From Omphalotus guepiniiformis (Eukaryota; Basidiomycota; Agaricomycetes; Agaricales; Omphalotaceae): a stretch of 64,000 nt of DNA. A program made the translations under genes and the position numbers. Location: the NCBI GenBank assembly GCA_028554645.1, contig JAQOOI010000018.1, positions 1,426,001 to 1,490,000 on the forward strand, given 5' to 3'. This document shows positions 21,690 to 33,473 of this stretch, piece by piece. The stretch's first letter is position 1. Each line of letters opens with the position of its first letter. The notes beneath the pieces are model-generated. The model was not told where the DNA came from. It did not search any database and saw only the letters and a program-made list of their open reading frames with translations.

Positions 21690-23574
21690 GATGCGAGATG
21701 CGAGCTCAATGTCTAGTGCCTGCTACTTTGATTTGAGAAGATCGGAAGGAAGAAAGCTGGAGTAAGAAGACAGTTGGCAATGCGTTGCGGGGTATTTTTA
21801 GTGCATGTACCCTGTGTCTACTAAACTCGTTGTCCAGGGACGAGTAAGTCAGTGCTTGCTTACTTCGTTCTCGCTCCCGTATCTGACGATATCATCACAA
21901 ACAACGGTCAGTCCATACAGTTATACTTAACCATGGTATTTAATACTGTTGATGGCCTGCGGCCGGTTGCGGTACGTCGAGAGACGAGTGGTGCCAGTGA
22001 AGTGGAGCTTTTGCCACTGATCACACAAGTTGCGGAGGGAAGGAAGCCACGATCACGTGAAGCCGACTCAAGCGCCTTAGCCTAAGCGCGCGCTCAGCGT
22101 TTCAACGATTCAACGTCAACGTCCGTCCCTTCTTGAAGTTCTTTCAACCTTCACTATCACACCATATTCGAACTCTCGCAAAGATTCATAAACAACATAT
22201 AGGAACCCAGGAGTGCTGGATGATCAGAACCTTCTCTCAGCGGGTCTCTATGTGGATCTGCTGATATACCCATGCATATATGCATCTCGATTCTCGAAGG
22301 TCCTGACCCACGCAACGTTTGACGGAAGGACAGACAGGAAGGAGGAGGAGGAATTCTTTGGTGTCCTGGGTTACCGGCCTTGGTCGGGTAGTCTTGTTCG
22401 TCGAACATTGTTTTGTACTAGGGTACGCAGTCAATTTGAAGCCCTCTTATCCACTATGCCTTACTAACTAGTTTCCAACCATTCATAACGATCTGATACA
22501 AACTAGCAGACTCCAACACCCACATAGTTTCAACATATTTGTTGCATTCATCAGTTGATCGTTCCGCCTCTAGCATTGCCTCAGGCTTTCCAACGAGCTT
22601 GCCATTCATAGTCTCGGACCGAGTTTGTCATGAGACAGACGGTACGAAGGTAGCTGCGAGAGTGATGTTGAAGTGGAGATTGTTGCCTTGCGCAGTCCGT
22701 TGTGAGGTCCGAAAGTACAAAGGGAGTTGAGAGAGGATGTCGAAGCCGTGATCGTTGTTCAGTCGACAAGTACAATGTGTCGTGGAGAGGGAATGTTAAA
22801 GTTTGGAGAAGGACTCGGATCGTGATGAAGGACCATACCCAGACTAGGACTTCAAGAAATGCAGAAAAACTGGAGGTCCGTACGCTTACTCACGTCTCCG
22901 GAAAAGCGTGAGTGCTCATAATGATATGGTATGACCTACATAGGGCAGTTCCGTATGGTCACTACGGCGGGATCCGCGCGGGATGTACAATCATTCTGTG
23001 GCGGCGCGGCATGCTCACATTTACTATCTCCTTGAGACAAACACTGCCCTTTTCCAAGGCTGATAAGTACGGCGTCAATGCGTCACTCTTCTTGACCTTC
23101 GAGTTCTCTGAAGAACATGGAGCAGGAGCAAAAAATCGCGCGTTAGGAAAATCAGGTATGTAAGCTCCAGTGGCCTTCATGTGGCAGAGTCAGCAATGAT
23201 AATCACATTAGGTTCCAAATGTGTAGCACGCACCCGATGGGAAACTGCGCCCAGTTTATCTTTTCTCCTTCCCTTCCGGCCTGCATATATTTTGGCGAGT
23301 GACTGATCCTAGAAAATCTGCTAGCTTCGAAGTGAACATTGTTTCAATTTTACTATCAACCGGATCAAACAAGAATCAGCATGTGAAGATTGATTGAGTT
23401 TTTCCACGTTTCAATGTTTTCTATCGAACTTTAGGGTCGCGGCTGGTAAGTATCCGAACCTGAATAACCAAGATCTTTTGATGTTTTTCATGTTTATCAT
23501 AAGTGGTCCTCGCAGTAAGTAGATCCCAATGATCCCAATGAGTTTGTTACTACGGAGTCACAACGTCGCACATT
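21690..23574. other. intergenic region between Sec14-like gene and P450
   Basis: The region lies between two divergent genes and should hold the Sec14-like promoter at its left end and the P450 promoter at its right end. Open frames up to 84 codons occur, but none shows a domain, a signal peptide or a codon pattern like the neighbouring genes. I see no RNA gene or transposon here. Confidence 0.5.
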
Positions 23575-23580
23575 TATAAA
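23575..23580 (+). promoter_or_regulatory. TATA box candidate of the P450 gene
   Basis: TATAAA within CATTTATAAAGG lies 63 nt before the chosen P450 start codon, a sensible distance for a fungal core promoter. It is supported by position only. Confidence 0.4.
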
Positions 23581-23642
23581 GGCCCACTCGAAGAGTGAAG
23601 AAATGCATCTTTCTTCCTTCTTCCTTCCTTCAAGCAAACCCA

Positions 23643-25718
23643 ATGCTTTGCACATTTTACCAAGCTACGTGTATCGTCGTAAGTCCTACTCTGATCCAGG
23701 ATTCCAAGATTGTGACGCCCTTTACTGTATGCGCAGCTACTTCTCGGTTGTGTAACGTCTTTTGCTCTCTGGATACTGAGCCCTAGTGTTCTGCGCAAAT
23801 ACATCCACGACGCGAGCGGAAATCCATTACCTCCCGGACCCAATATCCGATATCTCTTCCTGAAAAAGTACGCTGAGCGTGCTCTCAATTCATGGGCCAG
23901 TCGTTACGGTCCCCTATTTTCAATTTGGATGGGCACACAATTATTCGTCGTTATCTCGGACCCTCACATCGCGCGGGACTTGCTTGTGACGAACGGCGCT
24001 ATTTTCTCAACTCGTAAAAGGTACTTTATGAAGAATCAAACTATTCTTAGAGGTCGTGCGATTACTGCGTCAGAGTATGGGGATACTTGGTAAGTAAATG
24101 GGTCGAAATGTTGAAACCTGTGTTTATGATGAAGGTTCTTACTTATTTACTTCAACGCCACATATACAGGAGAAAACATAGACGGATCGCAATGGCTTTA
24201 CTTACTCCGCAGGCAATGGAGATTTATGCTCATACCCTTGACTACGAGGCACATATCTTGATTCGCTCTCTGAATGAAGATGGTCTCGATGGGAAGGTAC
24301 CCATAAATCCCGCGAATTATTCGGGTAGGTATGCGCTCAAGTGAGTCACTATCTTATATGACGATTGTCAGATGTTGTCTGACATAGGATCCTACTGTGA
24401 TTTAGTAACATGCTCTCAATCTCATTTGGGATTCGTACCAACTCGACATCAGACCCGCTGACTGTAAAGGCTTTGGACCTTGCGATGGAGTTTATGGATC
24501 TGACAGGCAAGTACAATTAACATGTAACTCCACAATCTATATGAATGTAATGCGTCTCCTTAGGTCCCTGGTCGAACCCGATTGATTTCCTGGAACCACT
24601 TCAGTGGATTCCTTCAAAGATGCATGCGAGAGGTCGAAAGCTTCACCATGACATTATTGATGTCTACGGTAACATGATCTTGCGTGTCAAGGCACATATG
24701 GATGCTGGACACGACGTTCCTGATTGCCTAGTCAAAACGTTGATTGAAAATCAAGAGAAGGAAAAGTTGGATTGGGAGGACATGTGTATGCTTTCCGCAG
24801 TATTCACTCTTGGTGGCGTTCATTCAGTAAGTGTTCAAGGTTTAAAAATAAGTAGACGTTTCTAAGTGATATTTTTTCAACTTCTGGTATCATTCAGTGG
24901 TTCCTTGCGTTGATACCTTCCTTCCAAGAGGTACAAGCTAAAGCACATGAAGAGCTGGATAGGGTTATTGGACGTGGTAGATGGCCTAATGCCGAGGATG
25001 AAGTCAATCTACCGTATATCCGCGCAATAATTAAAGAAGTGAGTGTTTTCTATTCCACTTGCGCATATCTTACATCAATCAATGGAATATCCAGGTCCAA
25101 CGCGTACATGCCCCCTTTTGGATGGCTACGCCTCACTGTTCTAACCAGGATTTCACTTACAATGGGATTTTCATTCCCAAAGGTACAGTGGTAGTACTGA
25201 ACTGCTATACATTACATCACAATGAGGCTCGATACCCTGATTCGTGAGTCTTCATCACCCCTTAGTATCAGTGTTCTTGTTTGATCAAACTTTCTTCTCG
25301 TCAGATCTACCTTTAATCCTGATCGATATCTAGGCGATACGTTAAGCTGTGCAGAGTCAGCTAAACAACCTAACCCAATGAGCCGTGATCACTGGACTTT
25401 TGGTGCAGGGTAAGCATTTTCCTGAGTCCTCGAATGAAGTATGTATTGTTGTATTTAACTCATATTTTCTCACTTTGTTTCAGGCGCCGCATATGTCCTG
25501 GTATACATGTTGCCGAGCGAGAACTTTGGTTGGCGATTTCTAGGCTTTTGTGGGCGTATACTTTCCATGCACTCCCGGATGAACCGATCTCTCTTGAAGA
25601 ATACGAAGGATTGTCTGGTCGTACGCCTATGCCCTTTAGGTTGAACCTTGTACCAAGACATGATGGAGTTCATTCGGTCTTGTCGAAGGAGAAAGAAATT
25701 ACTTTGTGGACGATATAA
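23643..25718 (+). CDS. cytochrome P450 monooxygenase
   Basis: Nine exons, 23643-23678, 23737-24089, 24170-24340, 24406-24506, 24564-24826, 24898-25038, 25095-25243, 25305-25409 and 25484-25718, give 517 residues. The N-terminal membrane anchor (LLLGCVTSFALWIL) is followed by the Pro-rich hinge NPLPPGPNIR. Then come WRKHRR for the C helix, the I-helix remnant FTLGGVHS (about 301-308), the K-helix ExxR as KEVQR (Glu355, Arg358), ARYPDSSTFNPDRYLG, and the haem loop FGAGRRICPG with Cys444. The I-helix motif has His where most P450s have Asp or Glu. The protein should sit on the ER membrane and use a P450 reductase. It resembles fungal P450s of secondary metabolism or xenobiotic oxidation, but the substrate is unknown. 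Two splice oddities are visible. Intron 4 has a GC donor (GCAAGT). Intron 5 seems to have lost its original acceptor, so six I-helix codons fall in the intron. Confidence 0.85.
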
Positions 25719-28700
25719 TTCATAACTTGGACGAAGGGATTCAAGTTTAATAATTCAATATTCAATACATTATTACTGTACTTACCGACATAGGTTCGTA
25801 AGTAGAGACTACTAACGAGCATACCCCCTCATTTATCCAACTTCCTTCCGTTCATTACTTTCTTACGAACATACCCTCGTTTATATAACTACCGTTCATT
25901 ACTTACTTTGTATGAGACGCGCATTGAATATTGAAGATGGGCCCGGGATTGAAGTGATAAGTGATACATAGATGCGTTTCTTTCAGCCCTCAACGATCAG
26001 CTCCCTGAGCCTCCCCTCAAGGATTCCTTCCCAGGGCCTCCAACATTCAAGTTTTGATGCTCTTCATTCGTCGAGTCTGCTAGCGAGTGAGTCGTAAAAT
26101 ATGAGCTTACGTGAATCGATGACTGAGCTAAGCTTCGCACAAGCCGTGATCCAGAGGTCGGAGTCGGGTTCAACGACGTATCGCACTACGAAGAGAAGCG
26201 CGCTAGTCACCGTGTTGCCAATTTTCCTGGGGTCAGGTTCGTGAAGACGACCTATCTATCCTTCATGCCTAGTTGAGCAATAGCGACCTGGACCGCACAC
26301 CTCAAAGCCTGAAGTCACTTATCCAGGATGCAAGCACTCAGCTTGACCTTTTTCCAGTGCAAAGATCCCTTTCGCGTGAGTCGAAGCCAGGTGGCAGTCT
26401 AGTGCCGAGCGGTCCAGGGATTTGAAGCGGCTATACTGAGTTCTCGAGTGCGTAGGTAGTATTGAGAGTCGGGTCCTAGTACAAGAACAGAGTCAGAAAG
26501 CAGGCTTTCAAAATTTAGGGAGCAACAAGCTGAGCGAGGATTGCAATGTAAATATGTACAAATCATAGCAGACGCGGTCATCACAGCATCACGTGCTGTC
26601 AATCCTCTACTCCGACCTACTCCGACGTGCATACCATACCCATACTCTGATGATACTAGTTGTATTACTGTCCTCCGAGCTTACATGCTGCTCAAGCGTA
26701 ATATACGCATCGCCGGGGAGACATCTCATGGCATGATAGTTTTCGACGAATACCACGGAGTCGGATAGAAGCTTCAATATGGCTCAATTTCAAAAGGGCC
26801 CAAAAATTGCCTTCCGGATGCGTAGTACAACTTCATGGCGGCTCGTAAGTCTTCTTTCTCAATCTAGCTGGGCTCCAAGAGGTACCAAGAAACATGCGAT
26901 ACCGTGTTCATCGGCAACATGACCTCACCCTTGATATTTACCTGCTAGATAACATATAACTAATATGAATGAAGTTGGCCCGTGCGGTGGCGAGCCGGTT
27001 TTTGTGACAGAACTTGGTATCATATCTGCCTCTCTTTCTTTGCTTCAAGCTGACTTTCCTCCGGCACGAATGCCCATCCAGCTAGAAATAAGGATAGTCG
27101 CCGTCCTTGAAGAAGACTGACTTCAACCTCGGTGTATGCTATCAGCATCATATGAAGCGTCAAGTTACAAATGCGAGTCATGGGCGCCATTGTAGCGCCG
27201 CTCAACTTTCCTTAAAGTTCACTTTTGTCACAACATTCCCGAGGAAAATGACAAGGACTCTTCCTATTATAAGTGTAAGTAAGCTTTTGTAACATTCCGA
27301 ATCGCGATATCCAATGTCGAACTGATCTGATTGATAAGGTACGTCAGGCCTCTGAACCGGTGCACGAAGAGTAGAACTGAACTGATATCATTCAATTTCC
27401 CAGGTAAACACAAGATGAGAGTCCGAACCCTCGGGCCTACATATGTGTATGCTGTATGTAACGCATACATACTGACTGAATATGGCGCAAAATTTTCTCT
27501 GCGAATAAAGCTTTGAACCTCGAGTAAGTTCCGAGTGATATGATCAAGAAAAGGTTATCAAGGCGACCCTAGACGGTCCTGACCGTTGTTGTCAGCGTCA
27601 CTCTGTTCCGTCTGGGTGAGCACACCATCAGTTTTTGATCAGTTGGGAGTTCATTAAGAGAACCAGTTCTCAAAAACTCCTGCTCAAGACCTATGGTACC
27701 GTGGAAGTTTGCTCGTACGTATCCCATTACATCTCATTGAGCGGTCATCGGCTGATACCTGACCGCCGGTCGTTGTATTTTTATGTAGGCGCCGCTGAAG
27801 AAGTTTCTACTAAGAATTCTGGGTTGGCTGATACAGCAAGCGGTGCCTGCGGGGCGAATAGCCCTGTTGGCACACGTTTCTGGACTGACTCAGCGGTAAA
27901 TTCTCGATTCCGCATCCGCCTTTCTGCCAGAGGGCTCCACGAAAGGCTGCATTATACTATGTACGTTGGGGCACAAGTACGTGGTGCACATGTCGAGACT
28001 AGATTATAACTGTCGCTTGTCAGACAGGCAGGAGGTATGTATGGCTTTATCATGAGTCGAAATGGGGAAGAATTCATCATAACATCAGATCTCACGCAAT
28101 TGCTTCCTATTACTTCCTCACCGGCATCAGTACTTACCTGATCACAGCCTAGGCATCAGATGCGCAACTTATTCTGTTCATAATAGGTGCGACAACACCA
28201 TACATAAGTACCCTGTATTTTTGTCCTTCATTCACTGTGCCAAGTTACGCATTCAGCTGACATCCGAAGCGCTCTTAGCATATTTACTATTGGAGGCAGG
28301 CTCCTCCCGGTAAGAGCAAAATAAATCTCTTTGGTGATAAGAAGTGCATGCTAATGTATTCATGGGCCGAGTCATATAAATGAATGAAGCCACAAGAAAG
28401 AATCCCGTATCGATATCGATGAGTTGGCAACTTGCCAATTGTTCTCATGCTAGGTTGACAACGGCCGCAGCCTACTATTTCCTCCAGAAGCAAGCCCATT
28501 GAATGTAAACCTTACGCTCGAACATTAATACCTTTGGCAGGTCTTTCTGAATCAAGGTTATTCTCGCATTCGAGCTCTATGAGCGCATTCCATGTGATTA
28601 TGGATATTGGAATGCTCCGAGTCCATGTTTCTTTCTCGTACACCGTGGACAAAGGGTGTTTGGGGCACTTAGGTAACTCCGGAGAGTCCACAGTGCCCGC

Positions 28701-30497
28701 CCCCACTGGCCAGTTTGCCAAAAGAAGCCTTCGTAAGGCTAGAAGTAGGAATGTTGATGGAATGGATTAATTGTGTGAATTGTTTGGACAAATCTCATGA
28801 TCTGGTATGTGTTGTCAGGGTTTGGTTTACACAGAGAGGCGAACTATGTATTGAAAGAAAAGAAGCCTGAAATCTAGACAGGATTCGTAACAAGCAATAA
28901 CGCGTAACGACTTGGCAGCTTTGACAAGACCGATATTCACGCTTACCACGTCGAAATGGAACGGAGGTGGGGTCCTCTTCACACTGCACAGATCCATCCA
29001 TCCATCCATCCATCCATCCACAAGTACTCCCGCGCGCCTTGTCAGTTCGATGTTCTTTCCATTGGCCACGCCGCTCAACAATCAAACAATCATGATGCGT
29101 ATCGTCATCCCGCGCTCAGACGCTCAGACAGACATCGTGACTTGAGTTGATACCGAACCCCCAATCCCAATCCCATTCCAAGACTTCCTGAACACATGTG
29201 GGTGGTTCCTGTATATTGAATACCTTTTATAGTTCTCTTCGCCGCGCGAGCTAGATTGCCATGCCGTGCAGAATTGCCGCGCAGTGGCCAGTCACGGTGG
29301 ACTGATAGCACGAATCGAATGTTGTTATGTATGTATGACAAGCGCGGACAAATTCGCAAGAAACTTATTCTTTGAAGGTCGGGTTGTTCGTTCCTATTCG
29401 AGGAAATCCGAGTCGTGCCTGAGAAATCTTGGCTTTCTGATAACTTCATCGTGGTCCGTGGACATTGCCTCTGAGAGGCGCACAGGACACTCACCAGTCT
29501 GGCTGCACTGGCTGAGTTGCGGGCAAAGTCGCCGTGTACTTTACCCATGGGCAGTACTGGCTTCTCAGAGTCGTACTGGCCACTGTCAAAGGGAGGCTCT
29601 GTAAAGATGGGCAAATCTTCAATGAATGATGTCCGAGATGACCATATCTGATGAGTTCAATTCCACTTCATAGAATTCATAGATCATCATCATCATTATT
29701 TTGTCCCAGCAGTGCAAGCCCCGAGTCGCGAGCCGTGCTGATCTCTAACCGAGCACCGACCCTACCGAGCGAAAGCCGCCCTGAAAATCGTTTGAACTAC
29801 ATAGATGTAATTGTTGTCAAACGCAATGCAAATTGTTACCAAGTGGCGACAGACCCTGCCCTGTATTTCTAGTAGTAGAACTCGATGATGTGCATGATAC
29901 GTATGGTACCGGTGCAAGGTATGAGAATGTATGAGAATCTTTCCTTTCCTCGAATCAAAACTATCAATGTCATTTACACTGCCCTGCCTGACAAGTATCA
30001 CGAGACCAATTTAAATTCATTGGGGGAACACAGGCCAACTGAGGGCGTCTTTGTGGTGTACAGAGAGGCGATACAATTCGAACCGGAAGAGAAGAGAAGA
30101 GAAGCAACGAAAAAGACTGACTGCAACGGTCGATAGCAAGAGGGGGGGTATACGTATACGAAATCAAATACGAAAAAGGGCGGGGGCGAATAAATATCCA
30201 CAGGATTCAAGGTGCGGTGCTGAAGGAGGGGAGACGGTTCAAAGCACTGGAAGCAAGCAAGCGACGGAGCGACGGAGCACAAGGAGTATAGCAGCAGCAG
30301 CAGAATGATAGTACACACGATACAACGAAACTTGAATAATTGTCCTTTCAAGCTAGAAAATAAAAAACAAGATATAACACAGTGAGAGCCGGGGCGGGCT
30401 GCGAGGGAAGGAAAAAGTGTCCGAGATAAATAAATTTTTACAGAAGATTCCGCGGCGAGGGGGTTTACCAATGCATTTGGTCTTTGTTCTGGTCTAT
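25719..30497. other. 4.8-kb gene-poor stretch
   Basis: No open frame here has a recognisable domain. The longest frames (27635-28009 plus, 29105-29614 minus) lack introns, conserved blocks and any codon pattern like the called genes. The right end, 30040-30497, is purine-rich and includes the 3' flank of the first GATA gene. The stretch may hold decayed transposon remains, but I cannot show it from one copy. Confidence 0.5.
28992..29020. repeat. (ATCC)n microsatellite
   Basis: About seven perfect ATCC units, flanked by unique sequence. It is not attached to a visible transposon end. Confidence 0.8.
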
Positions 30498-31764
30498 TCA
30501 AGAATCGTCTACGTCTCGCTCTTGTTTGGGTCGCGTTGAATGTGTCGACCCAGCTGAGCCTGAAGAAAGAGGTGGAAGAGCGGGAGATGAACGTCCGTTG
30601 ACGTTGGCAGGAGATCTTCTAGATAACGGAGGGGAAGACTGCGACTGGTGCGACTGGTGCGACTGCGAGTTTTGTTCCCCCTGCCACGACCCTGACGACG
30701 GAGGCCTTTTAAGACTTTCTTCCCTTGAGCCGTTGTGTGACCCGTTCAATGATGCCACGGAATTCAATGGCGCTAGTGAAGGGTGTGATGGATGATGGTA
30801 TGAATATGGAGAAGAAATGGGTGGGAGAGTGTTTGGCGGTTGAGGAGGTGAATGTTGACTTAGGTGTTGACCATGCATATTTGGTGAAGGGAGTGTATGT
30901 GGCGCCTGGACTTGAGGAGGCGGTGATCTAGATCGTAGAGTAGACACCGCTAGAGGACCACGTTTATGAGGGAATTGATCTGGTCGAGGGCGGGAATGCG
31001 TGCGTTCGAACAAGCCGCATTTATTACAAAGCTAAGATTTTATTGAATCAGGAAACGAGAAAATTTTGAAAAGAATGATGGAGATAAAGAAAACTTAGCA
31101 CTTTTCCTGGACTCAAATTACTTCGACGCCAGGTACTCGTGTCGGTAGTGCAACAATTGAAACATCGTCTTCGTACCCTATCACTCAGCTTCGTAGCAGC
31201 GTCTTCAGTGTAAATCACGGGTACACCAACAGCTGCGCCAGGATGAGGATAAGGGATAGGGATAGGTAAACCATAAGCTTCACGGCCTGTAGGCGACATG
31301 CCATTCAAGCTCCCGACGGTTCCGACGCCGTTTAGACCAGAAACGGATTGGACGCCCATGCCCAACGGAGACGGATGAACGTTATTTATTGAGTGCTGCA
31401 TGAACGGAGATGGAAGCGTGTTAGGCACTGAGTAAGGTGAACCCTCATGTGAGTCGTAGCCTCGGTGAGAGTGGTGACCATGATGATGTAGAGGCGGCGG
31501 TGCGTGATTGTAGTAGGGCTGAGAGTGCGAAGAGTAGTACGATGAGTTCGAGTGAATGTGAGGTGAGGATCTTCGAATTGGAGGAGTAGATACTGATGAT
31601 CGGTCAAGTGACGATACCGATGGAGTAGGAGAGTTTGAGGACAGTGTAGCAATAGGAGGAGCGTTCGGTGGGGACGGTCGACGGTCAAAGTGGCGGCGGT
31701 GTGAAGAAATGAGTTCAGAAAATTTTCTCGACGTATATGTTTGGGAAACTCACGAAGAATTCAT
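30498..31764 (-). CDS. GATA-type zinc-finger transcription factor 1
   Basis: The main exons are 31726-31102 and 31031-30498, giving about 389 residues with a proposed 11-nt first exon at 31764-31754. The Ser/Pro/His-rich N-terminus leads to TEDAATKLSDRVRRR, the finger CFNCCTTDTSTWRRSNL, then after the intron LCNKCGLFERTHSRPRPDQF and a basic PHKRG tail. Such fingers bind GATA sites. The intron splits the finger at the same place as in the second GATA gene. Here the donor reads GTGCTA directly after the Lys codon, so the finger has one residue fewer (CX2CX18CX2C if spliced this way). The C-terminus is Ser/Pro/Gln-rich and ends RPKQERDVDDS. The 5' end is not settled: MNSS and the frame that starts KFSELISS are separated by an in-frame TGA within only 27 nt, too short for a normal intron. 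Confidence 0.72.
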
Positions 31765-33473
31765 TGTGTACGGTTCAATGACACGATGAGGCATAACAGT
31801 AAAAATATTTGGAAATGAGAAAAATAATTTTTTTTTGCTCGGTTACGTGGTCGACTAGAATCCCTAGAGACAGACGATGGCAATGAAGTTGCAGCCTACT
31901 GCAGCTGCAAAAATATAATCTAAGCGTTCAACAGAGATTTAGCACTACCAGAACATCAAAGCAAAACGATGACACTGACGGTGATGCTCCTTTCGGATTT
32001 TCGGAGTTAGACTTCGCTGACACTTTTTGATCCTGATGGTTGACCGTCAAGGGATCGCTAAGTGTTGAGATCAATGGCCAACTTCAGTTGCTCGCTGCGA
32101 GCAAGGGCGTCTGAGGGACGATATGGAGTCGTACAACTAAAAGTCCAAAGGGAGGCGGTAGAAATTGGTGACTTGTGAGGATCCCTGACGGGGTTGATGC
32201 ATCAAAATCGCGAGAGAACCGAAGGGTATTTATGAAGAAATCACCGAACCATAATCCAAACATGGATCATGCAATCAACATCCACAAGTAAAAATGGAAT
32301 TCCTGTGCGAGAAGCGTGATGATGAGATGTTGGCGAACACGAGGAGAACCGCCTGGTTCTAATGAACTCGGTTCGTTTCGGTGATTCGTCCGAGAAAACT
32401 GTTTGGTTTGGCTCAAAATACCGAGCTAGCGTGTATACAATAATATCCATAGAGCTCAGATTAGAACGGGTCATAACGATCGCCGCTAACTGACATCACG
32501 GGGTATTGAAGATCTCCCTCAGAGGAGGGGGAGACTTTTGGAAATTTCAAATCTTTAGGCCAAGATTGTTCGGTGTATGTTTCGTGTAATTTTGACATAA
32601 CGAGTAGATAACAAGCCGACCTGATAGCGCCGTTTTCCGAAAGTAAGATCATCGCGAAGCCCACCAAAAATGTATCGAAAGTTCGATGCTTGAAGAGGGT
32701 AGCGGCGAAGTTACAAAGTAGGTATGGTCTATTCGGCTAGATTTGAGTTCAAACAGGTGGCAAGGTTTGGCTTCAAAGAGGCATAACAATGCACACGCTT
32801 GCAGAAGAGCAGCGCAAGCAGGTTTGGAGCAACAGAGTAGGAACTCATTGACGCATAGCATCCCACCCAAAACCAACGTACATAGTTCGTTTACAACAAT
32901 GATATCAACATCAATCTCAATGCCAGAACAGGACGAAATGATGTGAAAACTCGCCTCGATCAGCTCTCCATCTGATGGATAATGAAAGGCACGAAGATCA
33001 ATGAGTTATCGGGGAGCTACACAGAATTGGAAGCTATGCTGTGTAGCAGCACTGTTCAACTCAGCATGCCACAGCACGGTCGGACAGCAAGATTGGTTGT
33101 GTGATCATCAAGACGGAGAGATTCTCATCATTGACAACAGGCAGATACCATGGCGTTGAAGATTGAGCTACCCTGTAGCATTCCACGTAGACCGGAGAAG
33201 ATACCACCGTTTTTTCGCAAGGGAATAAAAGGGGAATGAAGAGAAAAACAATGGCGACCAGCCGAAACGGCCCGGACAATCTTGGTTACATCTATTTGGC
33301 TATGACTTCGACTTTGTTTGGCTTTGTCAATTTGTTGAGCTCATTGTTCCTCGAATCGACCAACCGATGCTCGCCATTGCCTAGATGCTGCAACCCACCA
33401 GTTTCCCCGCTCTTTATCTTGGATTAACATATCTATACTATCTCTTCAAACTTCGATAACATCAATATCCTGT
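31765..33473. other. intergenic region between divergent genes
   Basis: This separates GATA factor 1 (minus) from the coiled-coil gene (plus) and should carry both promoters. Open frames of up to about 77 codons occur, without domains. A T-rich run is seen near 31820-31840. Confidence 0.45.

Noticed and set aside
27635..28009. 124-codon plus-strand frame in the gene-poor stretch
   Set aside because: No recognisable block, signal or splice structure, and no support from neighbours.
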